In this document: in pieces, positions 44,589 to 53,675 of the stretch
Layout of the letters: the number at the start of each line of letters is the position of its first letter
Numbering within the stretch: the first letter of the stretch is position 1
Assembly (NCBI GenBank): GCA_964350435.1
Contig: CAYGJS010000010.1
Location: 5,679-69,678, forward strand
Direction: 5' to 3'
Source of the DNA: TMED27 sp964350435
GTDB taxonomy: Bacteria; Pseudomonadota; Alphaproteobacteria; Micavibrionales; Micavibrionaceae
DNA length: 64,000 bases
Position numbers and translations under genes: made by a program
Notes under the pieces: model-generated
Databases searched by the model: none
What the model was told of the DNA's origin: nothing
The model's input: only the letters and a program-made list of their open reading frames with translations

Positions 44589-45075
44589 ACGGTGCCTTGA
44601 GTTTTTTACGGCCATCAAGACCATCAAGTTCGATGACACAGAGATTGAGAACCACATGCGCCCCTGTCTTGGCCAGCAGGGTTTCCGCTGCGGCCATCGT
44701 CCCCCCTGTCGCCAGCAGATCATCCAGCAAAATTATTTTTGCGCCCGCAGGAATAAGATCAGGCTGAATCTCGATAACATCCTCGCCGTACTCCAATCCG
44801 TAAGATTGAGATAAAACCTGCCCCGGCAATTTCCCTTTTTTACGCACCATCCCGAAGCCAAGCCCCAGTTCCATCGCCAGAGGCGCCGTTACCAAAAACC
44901 CCCGCGATTCAATGCCCATCAACATATCCGCATCATATTTTTCAGCAATCCGCGCCAGCGCCACAATCGTTTCGCGCCAAGCAGCAGGCTCCGCCAAAAG
45001 CGTAGCAATATCATAAAAGTTAATCCCTGCCTTCGGGAAATCGGGAACAATTCGTATATGATCTTTTATTTTCAT
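44560..45075 (-). CDS. apt: Adenine phosphoribosyltransferase
   Basis: Apt salvages adenine to AMP with PRPP. The 171-residue length is standard. It begins IKDHIRIVPDFPKAGINFYDI (about residues 3-23), has MGIESRGFLVTAPLA (about 57-71) and the PRPP loop KIILLDDLLATGGTMAAAE (about 113-131). The start is 79 nt from the divergent DUF2062 gene. The final codons overlap the antiporter gene on the other strand. Confidence 0.96.
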   Translation of the reverse strand: MKIKDHIRIVPDFPKAGINFYDIATLLAEPAAWRETIVALARIAEKYDADMLMGIESRGFLVTAPLAMELGLGFGMVRKKGKLPGQVLSQSYGLEYGEDVIEIQPDLIPAGAKIILLDDLLATGGTMAAAETLLAKTGAHVVLNLCVIELDGLDGRKKLKAPFKALLNCPA

Positions 45076-45154
45076 GGCGCGTGCTGACCTTACATGTTAT
45101 CGATATTAAAAAAAACGATACTAAACATTAATTCCTAAAATAAAACGATTTCTT

Positions 45155-45739
45155 ATGTTTCAGCGGCGCGTCCCCAGAACCCCCTTACAAAACCTGAAGG
45201 AAATCTTCTGGCCATCTATGGGCTGGGTGCGTGCAGCTCTCTATACAAAACACAGAATCATTCGCCTGTCCGACTCTAATCATAAAATTGCTCTCGGTCT
45301 CGCTTTCGGCGCAGCGGTCTCGTTCACGCCGATTGTCGGCACGCATTTTATTCAGGCCGGTCTCTTCGCTTATATGTTTCGCGCCAATTTGATTGCCTCT
45401 CTGGTCGGAACATTTGTCGGCAACCCGTGGACCTTTCCGTTTATGTGGTGGGCATCGATCAGCTTTGGATCATTCCTCTTTTCGCTTTTGGGACTCCCCG
45501 CATCCACGAATCTACCGGATCATATGGATTTTAACGCTCTCTGGCATATAATAACAAACGAACCGTTTCGTATCTTTTTACCGTGGCTTGTCGGGGGCTA
45601 TTTGATTGCACTGATCAGCATGCCCATCAACTATATGATCTTTTACAACCTTGTTAAAGGCGCAAAATTGGCCCGCAAGAAAGCCCGTGAGCGTAAGCTT
45701 CATAAAGTTGCAAAAGGCGTAACAGGACAAAAAAAATGA
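45155..45739 (+). CDS. DUF2062 membrane protein
   Basis: The 194-residue protein has three to four hydrophobic segments. The N-terminal part resembles DUF2062: HKIALGLAFGAAVSFTPIVGTHF (about residues 43-65), then ANLIASLVGTFVGNPWTFPFMWW (about 75-97), where the G-N-P-W-T motif is typical. Function of the family is unknown, although it is sometimes found fused to glycosyltransferases. The start of acpS overlaps its stop by 4 nt. This neighbour order (DUF2062-acpS-lepB-rnc-era) is common in alphaproteobacteria. Confidence 0.88.
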   Translation: MFQRRVPRTPLQNLKEIFWPSMGWVRAALYTKHRIIRLSDSNHKIALGLAFGAAVSFTPIVGTHFIQAGLFAYMFRANLIASLVGTFVGNPWTFPFMWWASISFGSFLFSLLGLPASTNLPDHMDFNALWHIITNEPFRIFLPWLVGGYLIALISMPINYMIFYNLVKGAKLARKKARERKLHKVAKGVTGQKK

Positions 45740-46143
45740 TCATCGGGATTGGCAGCGATCTGATCGATATTCGCCGCGTCGAGAAAGTTATGGCGCGGTT
45801 TGAAAAACGTTTCATCGCCCGCTGTTTCACGCCCCATGAAATCGCAAAAGCGGAAAAACGCAGAAGCGGCGGCACCCACATCGCCACCTATGCCAAGCGC
45901 TTCGCCGCCAAAGAGGCCTGCTCCAAGGCCTTGGGCACGGGCTTTTCACAAGGCGTCTTTATGAAAGATATCGGCGTGGTCAACCTGCCCTCAGGCGCGC
46001 CGACACTCAAACTTTCGGGCGGCGCACTGAACCGCCTTCAAAGCTTAACACCCAAGGGTTACGCCGCGCACATCCATTTAACCCTCACCGACGAGCCCCC
46101 TTTGGGCAACGCGCTTGTGATCATAGAGGCTTTGCCCGAATGA
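45736..46143 (+). CDS. acpS: Holo-[acyl-carrier-protein] synthase
   Basis: AcpS transfers phosphopantetheine from CoA to acyl carrier protein. The 135-residue protein has the two diagnostic blocks IIGIGSDLIDIRRVEKVM (about residues 2-19, Mg2+-binding Asp) and KRFAAKEACSKALGTGF (about 54-70, catalytic Glu-Lys). It overlaps the DUF2062 gene by 4 nt and is followed by lepB after 52 nt. Confidence 0.96.
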   Translation: MIIGIGSDLIDIRRVEKVMARFEKRFIARCFTPHEIAKAEKRRSGGTHIATYAKRFAAKEACSKALGTGFSQGVFMKDIGVVNLPSGAPTLKLSGGALNRLQSLTPKGYAAHIHLTLTDEPPLGNALVIIEALPE

Positions 46144-46195
46144 ATACGAAATTCAAGGCTGGTGCTTCATTCTTTATTGATGTAAAAGCGACAAA

Positions 46196-47002
46196 ATGAG
46201 CGAAAATTTGAAAACAGAAATCGAAGCCGATAAAAAAAATCCGGCCCCCATGAACGCGAAAGAAGAACTCAGTGAGTTTTTCAAAACCGCAATGATGGCT
46301 CTGTGCCTCGCGCTTATTATCCGTACATTTTTGTTCGAACCTTTTAACATCCCGTCCGGTTCTATGAAACCCACGCTTCTGGTCGGGGATTATCTGTTTG
46401 TCAGCAAACCCGCCTATGGCTATAGCCGCTATTCTTTCCCTTTTGGTCTGGCACCGCTGGAAGGCCGCGTCTGGGATAAAATGCCGACACCCGGCGATGT
46501 GGCTGTTTTCAAACTGCCGACAAACCCGTCTGTTGATTATATCAAACGCGTGATCGGTCTGCCCGGTGATACGATTCAGGTCATTCGCGGACGCCTCTAT
46601 ATCAATGGTAAAATCATCCCTAGAGAAGTGGTCGGCATGAAAACAATTTCCGAATTCGGCGGCCCCGATATGCAGGTGACCGAATATCTCCAGACGCTTC
46701 CCAATGGTACAATTTTCAGTATCTATGAGGTTAGCGATGACGAAGCCCTCGATAACACACCGCTTTACACGGTTCCCGAAGGGCATCTTTTTGTGATGGG
46801 GGATAACCGCGATAACTCCCAGGACAGCCGCGTCGGCCATGCCGTGGGATTTGTTCCTTACGAAAATCTGGTGGGCCGTGCTGATTTTCTGTTTTTTTCG
46901 ACGAATGGCCAAGCCCGAATTTACCAGGTTTGGAAATGGCCATGGGCCATCCGCTATAAACGCTTCTTTGGCGATGTAGACCCTGTTCGGCCAAAAGCAT
47001 AA
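46196..47002 (+). CDS. lepB: Signal peptidase I
   Basis: LepB cleaves signal peptides of exported proteins at the periplasmic face. The 268-residue protein has one clear membrane anchor (about residues 30-48). The catalytic Ser is in IPSGSMKPTLLVGDYLFVSK (about 57-76), the catalytic Lys in DYIKRVIGLPGD (about 114-125), and GDNRDNSQDSR (about 201-211) is the box E motif. Several exported proteins in this window would be substrates. It precedes rnc by 9 nt, an arrangement found in many bacteria. Confidence 0.97.
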   Translation: MSENLKTEIEADKKNPAPMNAKEELSEFFKTAMMALCLALIIRTFLFEPFNIPSGSMKPTLLVGDYLFVSKPAYGYSRYSFPFGLAPLEGRVWDKMPTPGDVAVFKLPTNPSVDYIKRVIGLPGDTIQVIRGRLYINGKIIPREVVGMKTISEFGGPDMQVTEYLQTLPNGTIFSIYEVSDDEALDNTPLYTVPEGHLFVMGDNRDNSQDSRVGHAVGFVPYENLVGRADFLFFSTNGQARIYQVWKWPWAIRYKRFFGDVDPVRPKA

Positions 47003-47011
47003 AATCGAAAA

Positions 47012-47704
47012 ATGGCACATATAACCGCAGATCTTGAAAAGCGCCTTGGATATAAATTCACAGACAAAGCTCTGCTGGATATGGCGCTTACGCATTCCAG
47101 CGTCAGCAGCAAGCGCAACTATGAACGGCTTGAATTCCTCGGGGATCGGGTTTTGGGTCTGGTAATCGCCAAGCTTCTTTACGCCAGATTTCCTGAAGAA
47201 GCCGAAGGCGATCTCGCCAAACGCTTGGCCGCGCTGGTGCAGGGCGAGTTTCTGGCCGCCATCGCCAAGGAAATCAATCTGGGAAGCTTTATCAAATTTT
47301 CTGACGCCGAGGCACAAAGCGGCGGCGGTGAAAATGATAATATCCTGGCCGATGTATTTGAGTCGATGATCGGCGCGCTCTATCTCGAAAGCGGTTTTGA
47401 TCAATGCGAGGCCCTGATTCAAAAACTCTGGGGCAGCCGCCTCGATGTGATGCTGACCCCGCCGCAGCATCCCAAAACCCGCATTCAGGAATGGGCACAG
47501 AGCCAGGGTCTCCCGCTGCCCAAATATGAAATCTCGGCGCAGACAGGCCCTGACCATGCGCCTGTTTTTGAAATCACGCTTACGGTCAAGGGTTTTGATC
47601 CTCTTAAAGCCGAAGGAAAATCGCGTCAGGCCGCCGAAAAACTTGCGGCCAAAATATTTTGGGATCACTTGAGTAAAACCAGACAAGATAGAGGCAAACC
47701 ATGA
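47012..47704 (+). CDS. rnc: Ribonuclease III
   Basis: RNase III cuts double-stranded RNA in rRNA maturation and mRNA control. The 230-residue protein has the nuclease signature NYERLEFLGDRVLGLVIA (about residues 30-47) and the second metal-binding block ADVFESMIGALYLESGFD (about 114-131). The C-terminal dsRNA-binding domain starts DPKTR-like (HPKTRIQEWAQSQGLPLPKY, about 153-172) and ends GKSRQAAEKLAAKIFW. It overlaps era by 4 nt. Confidence 0.97.
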   Translation: MAHITADLEKRLGYKFTDKALLDMALTHSSVSSKRNYERLEFLGDRVLGLVIAKLLYARFPEEAEGDLAKRLAALVQGEFLAAIAKEINLGSFIKFSDAEAQSGGGENDNILADVFESMIGALYLESGFDQCEALIQKLWGSRLDVMLTPPQHPKTRIQEWAQSQGLPLPKYEISAQTGPDHAPVFEITLTVKGFDPLKAEGKSRQAAEKLAAKIFWDHLSKTRQDRGKP

Positions 47705-48597
47705 CCGAAACCAATCAATCCTGCGGCTTCGCATGTATTCTCGGCCTACCAAACGCCGGAAAATCGACGCTGGTCAATCACCTTGTCGGGCAAAAAGTAT
47801 CGATTGTATCGCACCGCGTCCAGACCACCCGCACCCGCGTCCTCGGCATCGCGCTTCACGGCAGCGCACAAGTTCTTTTGGTCGACACACCCGGCGTATT
47901 TGACGCACAAAAAACCATGGAGCGCGCAATGGTCGCCGCCGCCTATGACGCCATAGAAAACGCCGATTGTGTTGTCCATCTGGTGGATGCATCCAAAAAA
48001 AATGCCGCCGCGGATAACGCCGAATTGCTAAAACGCTTGCCACAAAACATGCCCGTTATTTTGGTGCTGAATAAAATCGACCAAACCAAAAAGCCCGATC
48101 TTCTGGCACTGGCGCAAGCCCTGAATGACCAGCATAATTATAAATCGACTTATATGATTTCCGCTTTGAAAGGTCACGGCACCGATGATCTATTGAAAGG
48201 CCTTGCAGAAGTAATGCCCGCAGGCCCTTGGCATTTTGACGCAGAAGAAATCACCGATATGCCGATGCGCCTTATGGCTGCCGAAATCACTCGCGAGAAA
48301 ATTTTTAATCGTCTATACCGCGAGCTTCCGCAATCTTCCTATGTCGAGACTGAAAGCTGGGAAAATTTTGACAACGGCGATATCAAGATCACTCAGCTGG
48401 TATACGTGCAACGCGATAGTCAAAAAGCCATTGTCCTTGGTAAAGGCGGTAGCCAGATAAAGGCTATTGGGCAGGAATCTCGCGAAGAGCTGGAGGGTAT
48501 TCTGGGAGCCAGAGTTCACCTTAAACTCTTTGTAAAGGTTCAGGAAAACTGGTCTGAGCAGGCAGAAATATTGCAAAAAATCGGTCTGATTGAATAA
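47701..48597 (+). CDS. era: GTPase Era
   Basis: Era binds 16S rRNA and assists 30S maturation. The 298-residue protein has G1 GLPNAGKSTLVNHLVG (about residues 14-29), the Era-specific QKVSIVSHRVQTTRTRVLGI switch region (about 30-49), G3 DTPGVF (about 61-66) and G4 NKID (about 121-124). The C-terminal KH domain has IVLGKGGSQIKAIGQESREE (about 244-263) and ends LFVKVQENWSEQ. It is translationally coupled to rnc. The usual next gene recO is not here; gcrA follows after a promoter. Confidence 0.97.
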   Translation: MTETNQSCGFACILGLPNAGKSTLVNHLVGQKVSIVSHRVQTTRTRVLGIALHGSAQVLLVDTPGVFDAQKTMERAMVAAAYDAIENADCVVHLVDASKKNAAADNAELLKRLPQNMPVILVLNKIDQTKKPDLLALAQALNDQHNYKSTYMISALKGHGTDDLLKGLAEVMPAGPWHFDAEEITDMPMRLMAAEITREKIFNRLYRELPQSSYVETESWENFDNGDIKITQLVYVQRDSQKAIVLGKGGSQIKAIGQESREELEGILGARVHLKLFVKVQENWSEQAEILQKIGLIE

Positions 48598-48656
48598 GGT
48601 CGTCAATAATTTTTTTGCCAGCTTTGTGGATAACGAATTTTTTTCTTCTCAATTCC

Positions 48657-48686
48657 TTGGCACATTTTAAAAACCCCTGCTACATT
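48657..48686 (+). promoter_or_regulatory. gcrA promoter
   Basis: TTGGCA (48657-48662) with a 17-18-nt spacer and CTACATT (48680-48686) lie about 80 nt before the gcrA ATG. Confidence 0.45.
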
Positions 48687-48766
48687 GGGTACTTCAAACG
48701 TGCAGAGATTAATTGATGTTTACTTTCAGTGTTTTAGCTGGGCAGCCATCATATGGGAGAGAGAAA

Positions 48767-49258
48767 ATGAGTTGGACTGATGACCGCGTAAACCTTTTGA
48801 AAAAACTTTGGGGTGAAGGAAAGACCGCCGCAGAAATCGCCAAGGAATTGGGAGGGGTAACCAGAAACGCAGTGATCGGAAAAGCGCACCGCCTTAAACT
48901 TTCAAACCGTGTTTCCCCCATTCAGCAAAATAAAAAACCCACCGCAAAAAGCGCACCGCCCTTGAGTCAAAAGAAAATCGTTCAGGCGATTATGGATCAG
49001 GATAATAATAAACCCCGCAAATCTCTCATTGATCTTAAGAATAATGAATGCCGCTGGCCGATTGGCGACCCGCAGGAAGAAAGCTTTGGCTTTTGCGGTG
49101 ATCATGCGCTTTCTGGTCTGCCCTATTGCATGGAACACGCACAAGTCGCCTATCAGGCTGCGACCCGCAATCGGATATTAAAGGCCGAACAAAAAGACGA
49201 AGACAAGGTCACCAAAGAAGAACTGGAAGCGGCCAAAAAGGTTGTAAACAGCAAGTAA
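48767..49258 (+). CDS. gcrA: GcrA cell-cycle regulator
   Basis: GcrA is an alphaproteobacterial transcription factor that works with sigma-70 RNA polymerase at promoters bearing methylated GANTC sites. The 163-residue protein starts MSWTDDRVNLLKKLWGEGKT and continues AAEIAKELGGVTRNAVIGKAHR (about residues 21-42), the DNA-binding helices of the family. The C-terminal sigma-interacting domain has CRWPIGDPQEESFGFCGDH (about 94-112) and GLPYCMEHAQVAYQ, with the characteristic Cys and His. AGAGAGAAAATG gives the ribosome-binding site and fixes the ATG at 48767. The partner methylase gene ccrM is not in the window. A terminator follows. Confidence 0.95.
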   Translation: MSWTDDRVNLLKKLWGEGKTAAEIAKELGGVTRNAVIGKAHRLKLSNRVSPIQQNKKPTAKSAPPLSQKKIVQAIMDQDNNKPRKSLIDLKNNECRWPIGDPQEESFGFCGDHALSGLPYCMEHAQVAYQAATRNRILKAEQKDEDKVTKEELEAAKKVVNSK

Positions 49259-49281
49259 TATCCTTTCCAAAAACTGAAATC

Positions 49282-49316
49282 AGCCGCGCATTCACTGAAA
49301 TGCCGCGGCTTTTTTT
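49282..49316 (+). terminator. Rho-independent terminator of gcrA
   Basis: A 7-bp GC-rich stem AGCCGCG (49282-49288) with CGCGGCT (49304-49310) is followed by a T tract, 23 nt after the gcrA stop. Confidence 0.88.
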
Positions 49317-49377
49317 ACAAACAACAGATGGTTTTTTGCACTTTAAATGCTATCTTGTAACCGCATAAAACAAGAAT

Positions 49378-50487
49378 ATGGCGGCCAGAATGAAGTCTTC
49401 TCAAATTATCGCAATCGTCATTGGCGTGCTGGCACTGCTCTGGATCGGCAGCGGCTTCATATTAAAAAAGAACCCGAAATCGGAAGCGTCAGCCGAGCAA
49501 GCCATGAGCGAGCAACCCCAGCCCGAAGATAAGCCCCTTATGCAAGTGCGCGTGCAGGATCTGACCGCACAAAATTATCCCGATACCATCGCCGTGACAG
49601 GCCGCACGCAGGCCTCCCGCGCCGTTGGCCTGCGCGCCGAAATTACTGGCCAGATAAAAACATTGCTCAAACAGGAGGGCGATAGTGTATCTGAAGGAGA
49701 GAAGCTCGCAGAGCTTGAGATCCTCGATCGTCAGGCCCGCGTGACCGAAGCCAAGGAGCGCGTCAATCAACGCCAGATCGAATATAACGCCGCCAGGAAA
49801 CTCGCCGATAAGGGCTTTAACTCTAAAGTCCGTCTGGCGCAATCACTGGCCGATCTTGAAAATGCGAAGGCCGCCCTAAAGCAATCTCAGGTGGATCTAG
49901 GAAAAGTAACAATCACGGCGCCATTTGAAGGGATTATTTCGCAGCAGGATATTGAAACCGGAGACTATCTCTCTGTGGGTGGTGCGCTGTTTAGCATCGT
50001 CGATCTCGACCCGATCGAGCTGGTTGGTTTTGTGTCGGAGCGTCGTGTGCAGGATTTACAACTCGGCGCACAAGGCAAGGCAGAGTTTTTAAATGGTGAT
50101 GTCCTGAGCGGCACCATCACCTATATTTCCCCCGCCGCCAATCAGGAAACCCGAACTTTCAGGATTATCCTGTCCGGCGCAAACCCTGACCTGAAAATCA
50201 AGGACGGCCTGACGGCCAAAATTGTTGTCCCCGTAGCAGAAAAACTGGCGCATAAAATCTCGCCCTCTATCCTGGCTCTGGATGACGAGGGGCGTATCGG
50301 CGTGAAAATCGTCAATAACGAAAATATAGTTGAGTTTTTTCCGATTGAAATCCTGAGCGATACCCCAGATGCGATGTGGATCATTGGCCCGCCATCCACG
50401 GCGCGATTTATAACGGTTGGTCAGGATTTCGTTGGTATTGGTGAACGCGTAGAGCCCGTGCAGTCGCAAAGCGAAGGATTGCTCTAG
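49378..50487 (+). CDS. RND efflux periplasmic adaptor (membrane fusion protein)
   Basis: The 369-residue protein is the adaptor of a tripartite efflux pump. A membrane anchor or uncleaved signal (IIAIVIGVLALLWIGSGFI, about residues 9-27) is followed by the lipoyl-like domain (AVGLRAEITGQIKTLLKQEGDSVSEGEKLAEL, about 81-112). Next come an alpha-hairpin (about 113-165), the second lipoyl half (GKVTITAPFEGIISQQDIETGDYLSVG, about 175-201), and then beta-barrel and membrane-proximal domains. A second in-frame ATG at 49390 is an alternative start. The pump gene begins 2 nt after its stop. No outer-membrane channel gene is near, so a TolC-like protein must come from elsewhere. Confidence 0.92.
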   Translation: MAARMKSSQIIAIVIGVLALLWIGSGFILKKNPKSEASAEQAMSEQPQPEDKPLMQVRVQDLTAQNYPDTIAVTGRTQASRAVGLRAEITGQIKTLLKQEGDSVSEGEKLAELEILDRQARVTEAKERVNQRQIEYNAARKLADKGFNSKVRLAQSLADLENAKAALKQSQVDLGKVTITAPFEGIISQQDIETGDYLSVGGALFSIVDLDPIELVGFVSERRVQDLQLGAQGKAEFLNGDVLSGTITYISPAANQETRTFRIILSGANPDLKIKDGLTAKIVVPVAEKLAHKISPSILALDDEGRIGVKIVNNENIVEFFPIEILSDTPDAMWIIGPPSTARFITVGQDFVGIGERVEPVQSQSEGLL

Positions 50488-50489
50488 CT

Positions 50490-53400
50490 ATGAACGCTAT
50501 CATTGACGCAGCCATCCACCATTCCCGCACGGTTCTGTCGATATTCCTGCTGCTGCTGCTCACAGGCACATTTGCCTATAACAATATCCCCAAAGAATCC
50601 TCTCCTGATATTGATATCCCGATCATCTATGTATCCATGGCACTGGAGGGCATAGCCCCTGATGACGCGGAGCGTCTTCTGATCCGCCCGATGGAGCAGG
50701 AGCTGACAGGCATAGACGGCGTGAAGGAAATGAAAGCCTCCGGATATCAGGGCGGCGGAAATATAGTTTTGGAATTTAACGCAGGCTTTAATAAGGACAA
50801 GGCACTGGATGATGTCCAAAAGGCTGTTGATCAGGCGCGCCCGGAGCTCCCCGCCGATGTAGAAGAACCCACGGTTCAGGAAGTGAATTTCAGCCTGTTT
50901 CCTGTATTGGTCGTAAATCTCTCAGGCCCTGTGCCAGAGCGCACCCTGCTGGCACTCGCCAAGCAGCTCCAAGATTCAATCGAAGCCATCCCATCTGTTT
51001 TGGAGGCGGGCATAGCGGGTGATCGCGAAGAATTGGTTGAAATCCTCGTAAATCCCGAACAATTAGAAAGCTATGGCCTTGATGGCGTGCAGATCCTGAA
51101 CTTTTTCAATCTCTCCAACCGTCTGGTCGCCGCCGGTCAGATGGACACAGGCGCGGGCAGCTTTGCCATCGAGGTTCCGGGGCTTTTTGAAAATATATAT
51201 GATGTGATGAACATGCCGCTCAAAACCGTCGGTGACTCAACCATTACGGTGGGTGATATCGCCGAGATCCGCCGCAGCTTCAAAGACCCCACAAACTTTG
51301 CCCGTCTAAGCGGAGAGCGCGCCGTGTCATTAGAAATCGTTAAACGCGCCGGTGAAAACATCATCCAGACCATCGCCGATGTACAGGCCGTTGTTGCCAA
51401 AGAAAAGCAGTTCTGGCCGCCAGGCGTAGAGGTGACCTTCACCCAGGATGAATCCAAACAGATCAAAACCATGCTGCTTGATCTGCAAAACAATGTCATC
51501 AGCGCCATCTTGCTGGTGATGATTGTTGTTGTCTGGGCACTGGGCGTGCGCGCCGCCGGGCTCGTCGGGATTGCCATTCCCGGAGCCTTTCTGACGGGCA
51601 TTCTTGTTCTCTATACCATGGGTTTGACGGTCAATATTGTGGTTCTCTTCTCGCTCATTCTTGCCGTGGGCATGCTGGTGGATGGGGCGATTGTTGTGGT
51701 CGAGTTGGCTGACCGTAAAATGGCTGAAGGTTTGGGCAGAAAAGACGCCTATGCCATTGCCGCCAAACGCATGGCCTGGCCGATCATTTCCTCGACCGCC
51801 ACCACACTCGCCGCCTTCGCGCCGCTCCTCTTCTGGCCGGGGATACCTGGTGAGTTCATGAAATATATGCCCATCACCATGATGTGCGTTCTCGGTGCGT
51901 CCTTGCTCATGGCTTTGATTTTCGTGCCGACACTCGGTGCGTTTTTTGGTAAATCGGTTCTCATGAACGACCCCGAAGCGCGGCGGATATTGGCCTTGGC
52001 CGAGGAGGGCGATCTCTCGCAGATTACTGGTTTTACCGGCAGGTATATCAAGGTTTTGAATGCCGCGACAAAATTTCCCGTGCTCATCCTGCTGGGTGCT
52101 GTCGTGCTGCTGGTCGGGGTCAACATGGCCTATGGCAAGTTTGGTAAAGGCGTGGAATTTTTCCCCGATATAGAGCCGGAATTCGCCACCGTACTCGTCC
52201 ATGCCCGCGGCAATCTCTCGATCATGGAAAAAGACGCGCTGGTGCGTGAGGTTGAAAAATATGTGATTGGCCGCGAAGGCTTAAAAACTGTTTATACCCG
52301 CGCAGGAAAATCCGCGCAGCAGGGCTCAGACCTTGCCGAAGATGTGATCGGCCAAATCCAGATGCAATTCGAGGAATGGAACCTGCGCAAACCTGCCAAT
52401 GAAATTTTGGATGATATCCGGCGTGACGCTAGCATTATTCCCGGTATCAAAATCGAAACGCAGAAACAGGAAGACGGACCAAGCTCAGGCAAAGCCGTTC
52501 AAATCCAGCTCTCTTCGCGCTTTCCTGAAAAGCTCGCCCCCGCAACGGAGCTTATGCTTGAAGCCCTCGACACGATAGGAGATTTCCGTGATATCGAGGA
52601 CAGCCGCCCTCTGCCGGGAATTGATTGGCAGCTTGATGTCGATCGCGCACAGGCCGCAAAATTCGGCATAGACCTGACCACCATCGGCTATTACGTGCGC
52701 ATGGTCACAAACGGCTTGAAAGTTGCGGAATATCGTCCCGATGACGCCGATGATGAAATCGATATCGTGATCCGCCATGAAAAAGACCGCCGCACCCTCG
52801 ACCAGCTCAGCAGCGTCCGAATATACACCGCAGGCGGGCAATCCGTACCGATCAGCAGTTTCGTAAACCGCGAGCCTAAACCCGCCGTGGGCGTCATTAA
52901 CCGCGCCGATCAACGCCGTATCATCACAGTCAAGGCCGATCTACCGCCCGGCATGAACATCACCGCAAAGGTGGAGGATATCCGCAAATGGCTGAAGGAT
53001 AACCGCAATCGCCTCGACCCTGAAGTCGGCATCGAGTTTAAAGGCGACGATGAGGAGCAGCGCGCATCCCAGGCTTTCCTTATCAATGCTTTCGGCGTCG
53101 CGCTCTTCATTATGGCCGTTATTCTGGTCACCCAGTTCAACAGCTTCTATAGCGCGTTTCTGATCCTGACCGCCGTGATCATGTCCACAATCGGCGTGAT
53201 GATCGGCCTGATGATTACGGGGCAATCCTTCGGCATTATCATGACCGGCACCGGCGTCATCGCGCTGGCGGGGATTATCGTGAATAATAATATCGTCCTG
53301 ATTGATACTTTTGATTATCTGAAGAAAACCTATGGCGACCGCATGGATACCCGCGAACTTGTGTTGCGGACAGGCGCGCAAAGGCTTCGCCCCGTTCTTC

Positions 53401-53672
53401 TGACCACCATCACCACAATCGTCGGCCTGCTGCCGATGGTCTTGCAAATGAATATTGATTTTGCTGCGCGTGATGTCTCCATTGGCGCGCCCTCAACCCA
53501 GTGGTGGGTTCAACTCGCCACCGCTGTCGCCTTTGGCCTGAGCTTTTCGACAATTTTAACGCTGATCGTTACGCCCTCTGCGCTGATGCTGCGCGATAAA
53601 GCCAGCACCATGAAAAAGAAAATCTTCGGAAAAATCGGGTATTGGAAGAATAAGGTACTTAAACAAGCGTAA
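50490..53672 (+). CDS. RND efflux permease (AcrB-like family)
   Basis: The 1060-residue inner-membrane pump has the RND plan: first membrane helix, large periplasmic loop, helices 2-7, second loop and helices 8-12. Recognisable blocks are PKESSPDIDIPIIYVSM (about residues 35-51) and, in helix 4, LILAVGMLVDGAIVVVELAD (about 386-405). This helix normally carries two adjacent Asp for proton relay in AcrB (LVDDA); here the second is Gly (LVDGA), as in several RND branches outside AcrB. TGTGVIALAGIIVNNNIVLIDTFD (about 919-942) is helix 10-11. It is paired with the adaptor upstream. Substrate is unknown. Confidence 0.93.
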   Translation: MNAIIDAAIHHSRTVLSIFLLLLLTGTFAYNNIPKESSPDIDIPIIYVSMALEGIAPDDAERLLIRPMEQELTGIDGVKEMKASGYQGGGNIVLEFNAGFNKDKALDDVQKAVDQARPELPADVEEPTVQEVNFSLFPVLVVNLSGPVPERTLLALAKQLQDSIEAIPSVLEAGIAGDREELVEILVNPEQLESYGLDGVQILNFFNLSNRLVAAGQMDTGAGSFAIEVPGLFENIYDVMNMPLKTVGDSTITVGDIAEIRRSFKDPTNFARLSGERAVSLEIVKRAGENIIQTIADVQAVVAKEKQFWPPGVEVTFTQDESKQIKTMLLDLQNNVISAILLVMIVVVWALGVRAAGLVGIAIPGAFLTGILVLYTMGLTVNIVVLFSLILAVGMLVDGAIVVVELADRKMAEGLGRKDAYAIAAKRMAWPIISSTATTLAAFAPLLFWPGIPGEFMKYMPITMMCVLGASLLMALIFVPTLGAFFGKSVLMNDPEARRILALAEEGDLSQITGFTGRYIKVLNAATKFPVLILLGAVVLLVGVNMAYGKFGKGVEFFPDIEPEFATVLVHARGNLSIMEKDALVREVEKYVIGREGLKTVYTRAGKSAQQGSDLAEDVIGQIQMQFEEWNLRKPANEILDDIRRDASIIPGIKIETQKQEDGPSSGKAVQIQLSSRFPEKLAPATELMLEALDTIGDFRDIEDSRPLPGIDWQLDVDRAQAAKFGIDLTTIGYYVRMVTNGLKVAEYRPDDADDEIDIVIRHEKDRRTLDQLSSVRIYTAGGQSVPISSFVNREPKPAVGVINRADQRRIITVKADLPPGMNITAKVEDIRKWLKDNRNRLDPEVGIEFKGDDEEQRASQAFLINAFGVALFIMAVILVTQFNSFYSAFLILTAVIMSTIGVMIGLMITGQSFGIIMTGTGVIALAGIIVNNNIVLIDTFDYLKKTYGDRMDTRELVLRTGAQRLRPVLLTTITTIVGLLPMVLQMNIDFAARDVSIGAPSTQWWVQLATAVAFGLSFSTILTLIVTPSALMLRDKASTMKKKIFGKIGYWKNKVLKQA

Positions 53673-53675
53673 GAC

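Noticed and set aside
46121..47752. A 543-codon frame antisense to acpS, lepB and rnc
   Set aside because: All three sense genes have complete catalytic motifs; the antisense product has no recognisable domain and arises from codon bias.
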